A DNA stretch of 34,588 bases, taken from Candidatus Aeolococcus gillhamiae (GTDB lineage Bacteria > Chloroflexota > Dormibacteria > Aeolococcales > Aeolococcaceae). Location of the stretch: assembly GCA_003244045.1 (NCBI GenBank), contig QHBU01000257.1:1-34588 (forward strand). Reading direction: 5' to 3'. Of this stretch, positions 14,725-22,756 are shown piece after piece. The number at the start of each line of letters is the position of its first letter. The first letter of the stretch is position 1. Below the pieces are notes generated by a model. The model worked only from the letters and a program-made list of their open reading frames with translations. It did not search any database and was not told the DNA's origin. A program made the position numbers and the translations under genes.

Positions 14725-15534
14725 TCAGTCGATCGCCCGCCTGCGGAAGCCGCGCATCCCCGCCCAGCCGAACACCAGCAGCGCCAGCAGCAGCGCCAGC
14801 GGCGGGATCCACGTGAGCATGTGCACGCCGTTCGGCACCAGCGCCGCGCGCGTCCCCTCGCTGACGTAGGTCAGCGGGTTGAGCAGCGTGAGCACCTGGA
14901 ACCAGGGCAGCTTGCTCAGCGACGGCCACGGGTACTGCGAGCAGCCGGTGAAGATCAGCGGCGTCAGCACGATCGCGAACATGACGTTGATCCGCGCCGG
15001 CGTCACCGCCGTCCCCAGGGTCAGACCCATCGCCCCGCCTGCCAGCGCGCCGAGGAGGACGCTGGCGATCAGCAGTGGAAGGCCGCTCGCCGAGAACGGG
15101 ATGCTGCCGAGCACCAGCAGCCCCACCGGGAACATCACCAGCCCGGCGATGATGGCCCGGCCGGCCGCGAACACGATCTTCTCCGCCGCCACCCAGCTCG
15201 CCGGCAGTGGCGCCAGCAGGCGGTCCTCGATCTCCTTGGTGAACGAGAAGTCGATGACCAGCGGAAACGCGACGCTCTGGATGGCGGTGAGCATGATCGT
15301 CATGGCCACGATCCCCGGGAACAGCTGCTTGGCGTAGGCGGGGTTGGTGAAGCCGAGGTCGGTGAGCACGCGCCCGAACACGAACAGAAGGCCCAGCGGC
15401 TGCAGGATCACCTGGGCCAGGAAGGCGGGAAGCTCGCGCCCGGTGACCGCGACGTCGCGGCGCAGGATGGCGAGGAACGCCACCAGCGGGCTGTCGCCCG
15501 GAGCCTGCGTAGCTGGCACGCTCACCGCCGTCAT
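14725..15534 (-). CDS. ABC-2 type exporter permease
   Basis: 269 residues from the ATG at 15532-15534, which overlaps the upstream ATPase stop (TGATGA). Six membrane segments are predictable, among them LFPGIVAMTIMLTAIQSVAF, VFAAGRAIIAGLVMFPVGLL and INVMFAIVLTPLIFTGCSQY. The arrangement and the segment FTKEIEDRLLAPLPASWVAAEK match DrrB/NodJ-type ABC-2 permeases. With the adjacent ATPase it forms a two-component exporter for a drug, lipid or polysaccharide. The gene ends 13 bases before the start of the phosphotransferase-like gene, which may share the transcript. Confidence 0.93.
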   Translation of the reverse strand: MTAVSVPATQAPGDSPLVAFLAILRRDVAVTGRELPAFLAQVILQPLGLLFVFGRVLTDLGFTNPAYAKQLFPGIVAMTIMLTAIQSVAFPLVIDFSFTKEIEDRLLAPLPASWVAAEKIVFAAGRAIIAGLVMFPVGLLVLGSIPFSASGLPLLIASVLLGALAGGAMGLTLGTAVTPARINVMFAIVLTPLIFTGCSQYPWPSLSKLPWFQVLTLLNPLTYVSEGTRAALVPNGVHMLTWIPPLALLLALLVFGWAGMRGFRRRAID

Positions 15535-16652
15535 CAGCGCAGCGCCCGCCCGGTGAGATGGATGAAGACGTCCTCGAGGCTCGGCTTGCCGATCGACAGG
15601 TCGACCAGCTCGCCACCGTTGTCGGTGATCAGGCGCGCCACCGGTGCCACCAGCGACGGGGCGTCGACCGACGTGTACAGGCGCACGTGGTACGGCGTCC
15701 CGTCCGGCGGAGCGACGGCACCGCGCGCCGCGCCGCCGGACGGAGCCCCGCCGCCGGCGGCGAAGGCAGCCCACGGGTTGGCCCCTCCGGCCGGCCCTCC
15801 ACCGCCGCTCTTGCTGACCGGCTCGGCGCGCTCCACCCCGGGCACCGCGCTGAGCGCCGCCAGCAGCGCCTCACGGTCGCCAGCGGCCACAGCGATGCCC
15901 ACCTCCAGGCTGTTCTGCCCCGGGACCGTCTCGGTCAGCGCTTCCGGCGTGTCCATGGCGAGGATCTTGCCGCGGTCCATGATCGCCACCCGGGCGCACA
16001 GCTCGGCCGCCTCGTCCATGTCGTGGGTGGTGAGGATCATGGTGACCCCGCGCGACCTGAGATCGCGCAGGCGGTCCCACACGAACAGTCGCGCCTGCGG
16101 GTCGAGCCCGGTGGTCGGCTCGTCGAGGAAGAGCACCTCGGGCTGATGCATGAGGGCGCGCGCGATCATGATCCGCTGCGATTGGCCCCCCGAGAAGAAG
16201 TCGACCTTGTCGTCGGCGCGGTCGAGGAGCCCGAACTCCTCGAGCAGCGCGTTGGCGCGGCGCGTCCGTTCGGCGGCCGGGATCCCGAAGTACGCCGCGT
16301 GGAACAGGAGGATCTGCCGCGCCGACAGCGCCCGGTCGAGGTTGGATCGCTGCGGGACGGTGGCCAACCGCCGCTTCGCCGCCACGGGGTCGCGCATCAC
16401 GTCGATCCCGGTCACCATGGCCAGCCCGCTGGTGGGGCGTACGCGCGTGGTCAGCACGCCGACGGTCGTCGTCTTGCCGGCGCCGTTGGGGCCGAGCAGT
16501 CCGAACACCTCGCCGTGGGCGACCGAGAAGCTCACCCCGTCCACAGCATTGGTGGGCCGCTTCGGGTAGCGCTTGACCAACTCCTGCACCATCACTGGCA
16601 ACGCGTCGCCGGTTGCAGGGGACGCGGCGGCGCGCTCGACTTGGCTGATCAT
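15534..16652 (-). CDS. ABC exporter ATPase (DrrA/CcmA-like)
   Basis: 372 residues from the ATG at 16650-16652. An upstream in-frame ATG (16736) would overlap the promoter of the divergent gene. Motifs: Walker A LLGPNGAGKTTTV, Q-loop ATVPQRSNLD, signature FFSGGQSQRIMIARAL, Walker B VLFLDEPTTGLD, switch TTHDMDEA. After the nucleotide-binding domain, a C-terminal region of about 120 residues is interrupted by a Gly/Ala/Pro-rich linker (about residues 290-320). It then ends in SIGKPSLEDVFIHLTGR, the standard DrrA-type ending. The linker insertion is unusual in length but in frame. It is translationally coupled to the permease. Confidence 0.94.
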   Translation of the reverse strand: MISQVERAAASPATGDALPVMVQELVKRYPKRPTNAVDGVSFSVAHGEVFGLLGPNGAGKTTTVGVLTTRVRPTSGLAMVTGIDVMRDPVAAKRRLATVPQRSNLDRALSARQILLFHAAYFGIPAAERTRRANALLEEFGLLDRADDKVDFFSGGQSQRIMIARALMHQPEVLFLDEPTTGLDPQARLFVWDRLRDLRSRGVTMILTTHDMDEAAELCARVAIMDRGKILAMDTPEALTETVPGQNSLEVGIAVAAGDREALLAALSAVPGVERAEPVSKSGGGGPAGGANPWAAFAAGGGAPSGGAARGAVAPPDGTPYHVRLYTSVDAPSLVAPVARLITDNGGELVDLSIGKPSLEDVFIHLTGRALR

Positions 16653-16759
16653 GCCGTCGAGTCTCGCAGGGACAGGCGCGCCGCCGTCCGCGGTCGACCA
16701 ACTCCGCACCCGCGCTACCGTTGACCCGCCAACCAACAGGCACTCCAGGAGCGGTGGAC

Positions 16760-17416
16760 ATGAAGATCGGCATCATCGGCGCGGGCAACATCGGCGCCGC
16801 CCTCACCCACCGCCTCACTGCCCTGGGTCACGAGGTCAAGGTCGCCAACTCGCGCGGCCCGGAGACCCTCACCGAACTCGCCGTCGAGACTGGCGCCACC
16901 GCAGTGCCAGTGGCCGAGGCGGTGCACGACGTCGACCTGGTGGTCGTGACCATCCCCCAGAAGGGCGTTCCCACCCTTCCGCACGGGCTGTTCGACGGGG
17001 TGCCGGACGACGTCGGCGTCGTGGACACCAACAACTACTATCCGCAGCGCGACGGCCGCATCGAGGAGATCGAGGGCGGCACGACCGAGAGCCGCTGGGT
17101 GTCGCAGCAGCTGGGCCGCCCTGTCGTCAAGGCGTTCAACACCATCCGGTCTCAGCACCTGCTCGAGCGCGGCCAGGCCGCCGGCAGCCCCGGCCGCATC
17201 GCCCTGCCCGTCGCCGGCGACGACGACGATGCCAAGGCGGTGGTTCTCACCCTCGTCGGCGAGCTCGGCTTCGATGGTGTCGATGCCGGCGGCCTCGACG
17301 AGTCCTGGCGCCAGCAGCCCGGTAGCCCGGTGTACGCGGCCGACCTCGACGCCGACGGTGTGCGTCGCGCCCTGGCGGAGGCAAGCCCGGAGCGCGCGGC
17401 GGATTTCCGAGGCTGA
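16760..17416 (+). CDS. F420/NADP-dependent oxidoreductase-family protein (Rossmann fold)
   Basis: 218 residues beginning MKIGIIGAGNIGAALTHRL, a canonical GxGxxG dinucleotide-binding motif. VKVANSRGPETL follows, where the basic and serine residues suggest NADP(H) preference. The segments VVVTIPQKGV, VVDTNNYYP and VVKAFNTIRS are typical of the NADP oxidoreductase coenzyme F420-dependent family, whose members include F420H2:NADP+ oxidoreductases and many enzymes of unknown substrate. The ATG at 16760 is chosen for its AGGAGC RBS 8 bases upstream. A -10-like TACCGT lies at 16716-16721. Actual F420 use cannot be shown from sequence. Confidence 0.9.
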   Translation: MKIGIIGAGNIGAALTHRLTALGHEVKVANSRGPETLTELAVETGATAVPVAEAVHDVDLVVVTIPQKGVPTLPHGLFDGVPDDVGVVDTNNYYPQRDGRIEEIEGGTTESRWVSQQLGRPVVKAFNTIRSQHLLERGQAAGSPGRIALPVAGDDDDAKAVVLTLVGELGFDGVDAGGLDESWRQQPGSPVYAADLDADGVRRALAEASPERAADFRG

Positions 17417-17446
17417 CGCATACAGCGCGACTGCAATCAGTATGCG
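17417..17446. promoter_or_regulatory. Inverted repeat upstream of tetR-like gene
   Basis: CGCATAC (17417-17423) and GTATGCG (17440-17446) are perfect 7-base arms with a 16-base spacer, just upstream of the TetR start. They share the CGCATA half-site with the MarR palindrome at 13171-13193. A TetR operator is plausible. A -10-like CAGAAT (17447-17452) lies 7 bases before the ATG at 17460. Confidence 0.4.
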
Positions 17447-17459
17447 CAGAATGCACTCG

Positions 17460-18080
17460 ATGACCAGTGCCGCCACGCCCGCTGCAAAGAGCGGCCTCCG
17501 GCGCGAGCAGGTCGCCCTCACCGAGCGCCGCGTCCTCGAGGCGGCCACCGGGCTCTTCATCGAGCGCGGCTACGTGGCCACATCGCTGCTCGCGGTGGCC
17601 GAAGCCGCCGGTGTCTCTCCACGCACCGTGTACGTCCGGTTCCACTCCAAGGCGCGCCTCTTCGAGCGCTGCCTCGAGACCAGCGCCGTCGGAGGACAGC
17701 CGCTGGTGGGACCGGCCCTCGAGGGCCTCATCCTCGACCAGCGCCTCGACGCGATCGTCGAGATGGGCCGCTCCACCATGGAGCGGTCCGCGGCGCTCCT
17801 CGGCGTCGCCGCGCAGGCGGCAGCGGTCGAACCGGAGATCGCCGCCGTGGAGCGGGTCGCCATGCAGCGCGCGCTCGGCGACTTCCGTGCGTTCGCCGAG
17901 CGGCTGGAGAGCGACGGCCTGCTGCCCCGCGCCGTCACCGCGGCCGCGGTCACGGACATCCTCTGGGTGCTCGCCGGCCCGCGCGCGATCGTCAGTCTCA
18001 CCACCGACCGTGGCTGGACGCCGGCGCGCTTCGCCACCTGGCTCGACGTCACCCTCCGTGCCTTCCTGCGCGGACGCTAG
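17460..18080 (+). CDS. TetR family transcriptional regulator
   Basis: 206 residues from the ATG at 17460; ATGs at 17442 and 17451 are alternatives, and none has a good RBS. The N-terminal DNA-binding domain is clear: VLEAATGLFIERGYVATSLL, then VAEAAGVSPRTVYVRFHSKARLF. The C-terminal ligand-binding domain has the organisation of common TetR_C domains, ending in WLDVTLRAFLRGR. The start lies 43 bases after the NADP oxidoreductase stop on the same strand, so it may be co-transcribed with it or expressed from its own promoter. Likely a local repressor; target unknown. Confidence 0.92.
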   Translation: MTSAATPAAKSGLRREQVALTERRVLEAATGLFIERGYVATSLLAVAEAAGVSPRTVYVRFHSKARLFERCLETSAVGGQPLVGPALEGLILDQRLDAIVEMGRSTMERSAALLGVAAQAAAVEPEIAAVERVAMQRALGDFRAFAERLESDGLLPRAVTAAAVTDILWVLAGPRAIVSLTTDRGWTPARFATWLDVTLRAFLRGR

Positions 18081-18085
18081 CGCCC

Positions 18086-18301
18086 TCAGCCCGCGAACGA
18101 GAGCCCGTTCTCCTCGAGGGCGGCGCGGAGCGCGGCGACCGCCGTCGGCCCCATGCCGTGCAGCGTGAGCAGCTCCGCCTCGGTCACGTCGCAGAACTGC
18201 GAGAGCCGGGTGTACCCCGCGTGCTCCAGCGCGCGCCGCGCCGGCGCCGACAGCTTCGGCATCAGCGCGCCCCCGGTCTTGTCCCTGGTCACACCTGGCA
18301 T
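18086..18301 (-). CDS. Small helix-hairpin-helix protein
   Basis: Up to 71 residues (ATG at 18299-18301); an internal ATG at 18260-18262 would give 58. The core PARRALEHAGYTRLSQFCDV, EAELLTLHGMGPTAVAALRAAL is a helix-hairpin-helix unit of the type in the RNA polymerase alpha C-terminal domain and in small DNA-binding proteins. GMGP is the hairpin. Non-specific DNA binding is probable. It ends 5 bases from the convergent TetR stop and is divergent from the acetyltransferase. Confidence 0.8.
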   Translation of the reverse strand: MPGVTRDKTGGALMPKLSAPARRALEHAGYTRLSQFCDVTEAELLTLHGMGPTAVAALRAALEENGLSFAG

Positions 18302-18365
18302 TGTGCGGCGCCGCCGGCCGCGGCCGTGTAGCCGGAGCAAGGACACATCGCCCAACATCGACACC

Positions 18366-18821
18366 GTGCCGGACGACCTCACCATTTGCCGCCTCGGAAG
18401 TGGCGACGACGCCGACGTCATGGACGCCGCCGACCTCTTCGACCAGCCGCCGCAGCAGCCGTGGGTGGGCTCCTTCCTCCGCGACCCCACCCACCACCTG
18501 CTCCTCGCCTGCCGCGCCGGCCAGCCGGTCGGCTTCGTCACCGGGGTCGAGATGATCCACCCGGACAAGGGCAGGGAGATGTTCGTCTACGAGCTCGCCG
18601 TCGCCCCCGACGAACGCCGCCGCGGCGTCGCCAAGGCGCTGCTCCGTGAGCTCGCCGCGATCGCCCGTCAGCGCCACTGCTACGACATGTGGACCCTCAC
18701 CGACGCGGACAACACCGCCGCTCTCGGCGCCTACCGCGCGTCCGGCGCGAATGAGGAGAGCGAGCACGTGATGCTCACCTGGGACTGGTCGGCTCCCGGT
18801 CGCGAGCCGCTTCCCTCCTGA
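18366..18821 (+). CDS. GNAT family N-acetyltransferase (AAC(3)-I-like)
   Basis: 151 residues from the GTG at 18366. The acetyl-CoA-binding motif A is FVYELAVAPDERRRGVAKALL (Q/RxxGxG/A in RRRGVAKAL). The preceding strand GFVTGVEMI and the C-terminal motif B (NTAALGAYRASGANEE) complete the fold. The pattern of LRDPTHHLLLACRAGQPVG, then YELAVAPDERRRG, resembles AAC(3)-I-type acetyltransferases, but most environmental homologues have untested substrates, so aminoglycoside acetylation is only one possibility. The start is uncertain because only GTG codons are available. It ends 4 bases from the convergent LAL-type gene. Confidence 0.88.
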   Translation: MPDDLTICRLGSGDDADVMDAADLFDQPPQQPWVGSFLRDPTHHLLLACRAGQPVGFVTGVEMIHPDKGREMFVYELAVAPDERRRGVAKALLRELAAIARQRHCYDMWTLTDADNTAALGAYRASGANEESEHVMLTWDWSAPGREPLPS

Positions 18822-18825
18822 CCCC

Positions 18826-21492
18826 TCAAAGGCTCCAGTGGGTGGCCTCGGCGGGGTCGTAGACGCAGAAGCTGCCCGTCTGAACCGAGCGCTGCAGGTG
18901 CCGCCCCAAGGCGGGGTGCCCCGCGACGATGCGGTTGATCGCGTCCCGGATCCGCCACGCCACCGCCTTTCGCGCCCGCTCGGCCGGATCAAGAGCGCGT
19001 CGGGGCCGCCCGCCAAGTCCCACCGCAGCACCGAGTTCGGCGAGGATCAGTTCGCGCTCGTCGCGCGCGCGGCTCGCCCGGACAGGGTCGTTGCACCTTT
19101 CCGTATCGGCGATCGTCTCCTCCAGCTCGACCAGCCTCGCGCGGTACTGCGCGCGCGCCTCCGCGTCCAGCACCTCGCCGACGTCACCCTCGAGCCCGGC
19201 GCCGCCCTCTGGCCACCCCCGGCGCCGTCCTTCGCCGCTGACCAGGTCCACAGCTGCAACCCCTTGGCCACGGGCGGCGATGAGACGCCCCAGGTCACGC
19301 ATCCCCTTGCTGTCCTTGACGCGCGTCACCACCCCCGCGTAGGCCAGCGACCAGAACTCCCCTTCCCGGAGGAAGGAGTTCCCGGGGATGCTCCCGAGCT
19401 CCGCCACCCCGATCGTCGTGGGCGGAGCCGCCGCCGCGCGCGCCTCCTCGATCGCCTCAGCGAGTGTCAGCGCTGCACCCGCCTCCTCAAGAGCATCCGC
19501 CGCCGGGGCGTCGAGCCCCTCGCGCGCCGCCTCCATCAACCGCTGGCGACGCTGCGCCTCATCGGGCGTCTCCCTGTACCCGGTGCGCCGCAACGCCACG
19601 CGACTGGCTGCCAGCAGCCGAACGCCAGCGCCGCCATCACCCGCCCGTGTGACGAGGACAGCTGCCTGCTCGATGAGATACCCACAGCTGGTGGGGTCGG
19701 CGTCGCTGGCAGCGGCAAGCTCGCCCCGCAGGAACGGGATGGCCCTGGCGAGGTCGCCGAGGTCGAGGGCCACCTCCACGACGTTGACGGCCAGCAGAGA
19801 GCCCCACACCCCATTGCCCAGTGCCACCGCGATGGCGTGCGCTTCGGCAAACAGGTCGAGCGAGCGCTGCTGCTTGCCGGTTATCGATGCGGCGACAGCG
19901 GGAGCCCACAGCGCCCACATCAGTAGCGTCGGGTCGCCCGAACGGCGAGCGAGCTTCAGTCCTTCGTCGCCGGTCCGCACAAGCGCGTCGACGTCGCCGC
20001 AGGCGTACTCGGCGAGCGCCCGCGCGTGCAGCACCATCGCGAGGTCCTGCGCCGATCCATTCTCGGCCGTCAGCCGGTACGCCTCCTCCACGAGCGACCG
20101 TCCCACCGCGGCCTCGCCCGCCTCACTGATGAGCCAGCCCTCCATGCAGAGAGCCCGGGCATGTAACTGGCCGCCCACCGCGGCAGCCCGGTGACCCCAC
20201 GCTGCGCCCTCCCGGTACAGGCAGCGATGCCGGCAGTACACCATCAGCGCCGTCGCCAGTCGCGCGGCCGCGTCAGGATCGTGCTCGAAGCCCCACGCCA
20301 GCGCTGCGCGGATGTTGTCGCGCTCGGCGTCGAGCCGGAGCAGCCACGGCGCATCCGGTCCACCGCGGATCGGCTCTTCGGCCGCCTCGGCCAGGCCGGC
20401 GAGGTAGCCGAGCGCCTCGCTCCGCGTCCGCTCCTCCTCGCCATCCGGCCGCGCCGCGAGCCGGTCCGCCGCGTACTGCCGCACGGGTTCCAGCAGGCGG
20501 TAGCGCGCCTCGTCCGTCGCGGTCGTGTCCGCCACCACCAGCGAGCGGTTGACCAGCGCCGCGATCAGCTCGAGGGTGGACTCGCCGCCCGAATCACTCC
20601 CGGCGACTGCATCGGCGCCTTCCAGCGAGAATCCGCCGCCGAACACCGACAACCGCACCAACGCCGTCGCCTGCGCCGGCGTGAGCAAGCGCTCGCTCCA
20701 CTCCAGCGCCGCGCGGATGCTTCGGTGCCTGGTGGGGCGGCCGGTGCCCGACCGGCCGAGCAGCACCAGGCTGCCATCGAGCCGGTCGCACACCTGCTTC
20801 AGCGAAAGCACCGGAACCCACGCGGCGGCCAGTTCGAGCGCCAGCGGCAGGCCGTCGAGGCGGCGGCAGATCTCGGCGACGTCAGCCGCCAGGTCGGGCG
20901 GAAGCGAGCCGTCTCCATCGAGCAACCGCGCCCGATCGGCGAACAGCACCATTGCCTCGCTCACCGCATGGGCGGCGCGCACATCACCGGACTCCGGCAG
21001 TCGCAGTGGCGGCAAAGGAACCACGCGTTCGCCCTTCACCGCCAGCGGCTCGCGGCTGGTGGTCAGCACGGTGAGCCCGGGGCACCGCGTCAGCAACTCC
21101 CAGCTGGCCTCGGCCGCCCCGGCCACGACGTGCTCGCAATTGTCAAGGACGAGCAGCTGCCGCCCCACGTTCAGCCGCCGCACCGCGCGCTCGAGCGCGG
21201 CCGTCTGCGCGTCGCGGGGCGCGGACGTCGCTTCCGCGATGGCCGTGGCCACCAACTCGCCGCTTCCCACACGGGCCAGCTCGACGAACCACACCCCCTC
21301 CGGGAAATCGAACACCGCGCCCCGCGCCAGTTCGGTGACGAGCCGCGTCTTGCCGACACCTCCGGTGCCGGTGACGGTGACCAGCCGGTCCGTCGCGAGC
21401 AGTTGGCGCAGCTGACCCAGCTCCCGGCCCCGCCCGAAGAACGTCGAGAGCTCCACGGGCAGGTTCTGGTCGGAGGCCAGCCGAATCGCCAT
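18826..21492 (-). CDS. Large LAL/AfsR-type ATPase regulator without a recognisable HTH
   Basis: 888 residues. The N-terminal STAND-type NTPase begins FFGRGRELGQL. Walker A is TGTGGVGKTR (41-50) and Walker B RQLLVLDNCEH, with the later motifs TVLTTSREPL (sensor 1) and LDGLPLALELAAA (GxP). A winged-helix-like stretch and a TPR-like helical region (about 380-650) follow. The C-terminal roughly 230 residues have a distinct module: SFLREGEFWSLAYAG, VVTRVKDSKGMRDLGRLI, a coiled segment, and an arginine-rich VAWRIRDAINRI, ending VQTGSFCVYDP. That module also occurs at the ends of other actinobacterial-type ATPases and cyclases as far as I recall. No LuxR or BTAD/OmpR DNA-binding domain is seen. A promoter TTGACC-N17-TACCGT ends 8 bases before the ATG. 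Confidence 0.85.
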   Translation of the reverse strand: MAIRLASDQNLPVELSTFFGRGRELGQLRQLLATDRLVTVTGTGGVGKTRLVTELARGAVFDFPEGVWFVELARVGSGELVATAIAEATSAPRDAQTAALERAVRRLNVGRQLLVLDNCEHVVAGAAEASWELLTRCPGLTVLTTSREPLAVKGERVVPLPPLRLPESGDVRAAHAVSEAMVLFADRARLLDGDGSLPPDLAADVAEICRRLDGLPLALELAAAWVPVLSLKQVCDRLDGSLVLLGRSGTGRPTRHRSIRAALEWSERLLTPAQATALVRLSVFGGGFSLEGADAVAGSDSGGESTLELIAALVNRSLVVADTTATDEARYRLLEPVRQYAADRLAARPDGEEERTRSEALGYLAGLAEAAEEPIRGGPDAPWLLRLDAERDNIRAALAWGFEHDPDAAARLATALMVYCRHRCLYREGAAWGHRAAAVGGQLHARALCMEGWLISEAGEAAVGRSLVEEAYRLTAENGSAQDLAMVLHARALAEYACGDVDALVRTGDEGLKLARRSGDPTLLMWALWAPAVAASITGKQQRSLDLFAEAHAIAVALGNGVWGSLLAVNVVEVALDLGDLARAIPFLRGELAAASDADPTSCGYLIEQAAVLVTRAGDGGAGVRLLAASRVALRRTGYRETPDEAQRRQRLMEAAREGLDAPAADALEEAGAALTLAEAIEEARAAAAPPTTIGVAELGSIPGNSFLREGEFWSLAYAGVVTRVKDSKGMRDLGRLIAARGQGVAAVDLVSGEGRRRGWPEGGAGLEGDVGEVLDAEARAQYRARLVELEETIADTERCNDPVRASRARDERELILAELGAAVGLGGRPRRALDPAERARKAVAWRIRDAINRIVAGHPALGRHLQRSVQTGSFCVYDPAEATHWSL

Positions 21493-21500
21493 GCTGGCGA

Positions 21501-21529
21501 ACGGTAGGGCGCGTGCGATCGAGGGTCAA
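21501..21529 (-). promoter_or_regulatory. Predicted promoter of the LAL-type gene, near-leaderless
   Basis: On the minus strand, TTGACC (21529-21524) and TACCGT (21506-21501) are separated by 17 bases. Only 8 bases lie between the -10 box and the ATG at 21492, so the transcript would start at or within a few bases of the start codon. Confidence 0.6.
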
Positions 21530-21552
21530 CCGCGACCGCACCCAACGCGCAC

Positions 21553-21585
21553 AGGGTGGGCGACGCGCGACGCGTCACCCACCCT
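21553..21585 (-). terminator. Strong hairpin between the HAF-repeat gene and the LAL-type gene
   Basis: AGGGTGGGCGACGCG (21553-21567) pairs with CGCGTCACCCACCCT (21571-21585) with one mismatch, leaving a 3-base loop. It lies about 35 bases after the HAF-repeat stop (minus strand) and upstream of the LAL promoter. No U-run follows, but the 15-bp GC-rich stem is the best terminator candidate here. Confidence 0.55.
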
Positions 21586-21618
21586 GGCATCACAGCTGTC
21601 GCGACCGTCGGTGACTGC

Positions 21619-22629
21619 TCAGTCGTCACCCCCTCGGCTGTTGAGGGAGCCGTGTGTCGCTCCAGCTGAATCGGTGTAGGTGCCGAGCAGGGTTCCCCCG
21701 TCGTTGATGGCCTGGAGCGTGCTGTTCACTCCCTTGGGGTCGTCAACGGTCGTGTAGCGGCCGTCGCGCATCACGAAGCCATGGGTGGCCGGCGTGGCCG
21801 TTCCGTTGATCGTGACCATTCCCTTGATGTAGTAGCCCACCAGCGTGCCGTGGTTGTCGACGGTGAATCCCACAGTGCCCTCACCGGGGTTCTTGCCCGC
21901 CCTGGGATCGTTGAACTCGCGGTAGTGGCCGTTGCGGTACAGCACCGCGTGCTGGACGTTGTTGCTGTCGTGCCACCCGCCCGCCACGACGCCGTGGTCG
22001 TTGACGCTGCCGAAGAAGGTGCCCTGGGCGGCCAGCTTGCTCGACGTGGGATGGTCGACGATCGTGTATTGCCCGTGGTCGAGGATGAACCCGTGGTAGG
22101 CGCCGCCGTCGTCGATGAAGAGGCCGGCGATCAGGCCTGCGTCATTGTTGCCCTGCGGAATCGTCCCAGAGCCGGCGCCGCACGTGGGGCACGGCACATC
22201 GATGGTCGTGTACTGCTTGTTCTGAAGGATGAAGCCGTGGTACGCGCCGGTGGTGCCATCGACGTAGTACCCCACCACCAGGCCGTCCGAGTTGATGTTG
22301 ATGGGAGTCGTGCCCTGTCCCTGACCGGTTCCCGCGTTGGGATCCGTGATCGCGGAGTACCTCCCGTCGCGGAGGAGATAGCCGAAGTTGTAGCCGTTCC
22401 CGTCGACCCAGTTGCCGACGACGTCGCCCTGCTTGTTGATCCCCGACGGGAACGTGCCCTGTCCGGGTCCCGTTCCCGCGCCGGGATGGTCGATGGTCCG
22501 GAACCCGCGGTCGCGCTGGTGGTGCCCGGCCGCCTGCGTCAGGGACGCCGACAAGCCCATTCCCGCAAGGGCGACAACCGCTCCCAGTACCGCCGACCTC
22601 CTCGCCCGCCTCAACTGCTTCGCTCGCAT
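21619..22629 (-). CDS. Secreted HAF-repeat protein
   Basis: 336 residues from the ATG at 22627-22629, which has GGAGAG 6 bases upstream; in-frame ATGs further out lack an RBS. A basic n-region (MRAKQLRRARRS) and the hydrophobic AVLGAVVALAGMGLSASLTQA form a signal peptide, probably cut after TQA. The mature protein is six repeats of about 45-55 residues with the pattern Y-x-x-I-D-P-x-A-G-x-x-x-G-x-G-T, then I-N-x-x-G-x-V-V-G-x-Y-x-D, then H-G-F-x-L-x-D-G. This is the HAF extracellular repeat, which probably builds a beta-propeller. No catalytic residues or sorting signal is seen. The function is unknown; a surface or secreted binding protein is plausible. Confidence 0.88.
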   Translation of the reverse strand: MRAKQLRRARRSAVLGAVVALAGMGLSASLTQAAGHHQRDRGFRTIDHPGAGTGPGQGTFPSGINKQGDVVGNWVDGNGYNFGYLLRDGRYSAITDPNAGTGQGQGTTPININSDGLVVGYYVDGTTGAYHGFILQNKQYTTIDVPCPTCGAGSGTIPQGNNDAGLIAGLFIDDGGAYHGFILDHGQYTIVDHPTSSKLAAQGTFFGSVNDHGVVAGGWHDSNNVQHAVLYRNGHYREFNDPRAGKNPGEGTVGFTVDNHGTLVGYYIKGMVTINGTATPATHGFVMRDGRYTTVDDPKGVNSTLQAINDGGTLLGTYTDSAGATHGSLNSRGGDD

Positions 22630-22685
22630 CGCGTCTCTCCTGCAGAGGCCGCCCCACCTGAGCGTGGTACCCCTGCTCAAGGAGG

Positions 22686-22704
22686 CGCTAGGGATCACCT
22701 AGCG
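22686..22704. promoter_or_regulatory. Perfect inverted repeat in divergent promoter region
   Basis: CGCTAGG (22686-22692), GATCA and CCTAGCG (22698-22704). It lies between the start of the HAF-repeat gene (minus) and the TetR gene (plus), in the position expected for an operator controlling the HAF-repeat gene. A separate 8-base palindrome AGGTACCT follows at 22710-22717. Confidence 0.45.
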
Positions 22705-22720
22705 ATGACAGGTACCTCTC

Positions 22721-22749
22721 TTGACAATCCTCTAACGCCATTAGATAAT
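22721..22749 (+). promoter_or_regulatory. TetR gene promoter with operator between -35 and -10
   Basis: TTGACA (22721-22726) and GATAAT (22744-22749) are spaced by 17 bases. The spacer and -10 edge contain TCTAACGCCATTAGA (22731-22745), with arms TCTAA/TTAGA, a likely TetR binding site. The -10 ends 7 bases before the GTG start at 22757, implying a leaderless mRNA. Confidence 0.65.
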
Positions 22750-22756
22750 CCGAACC

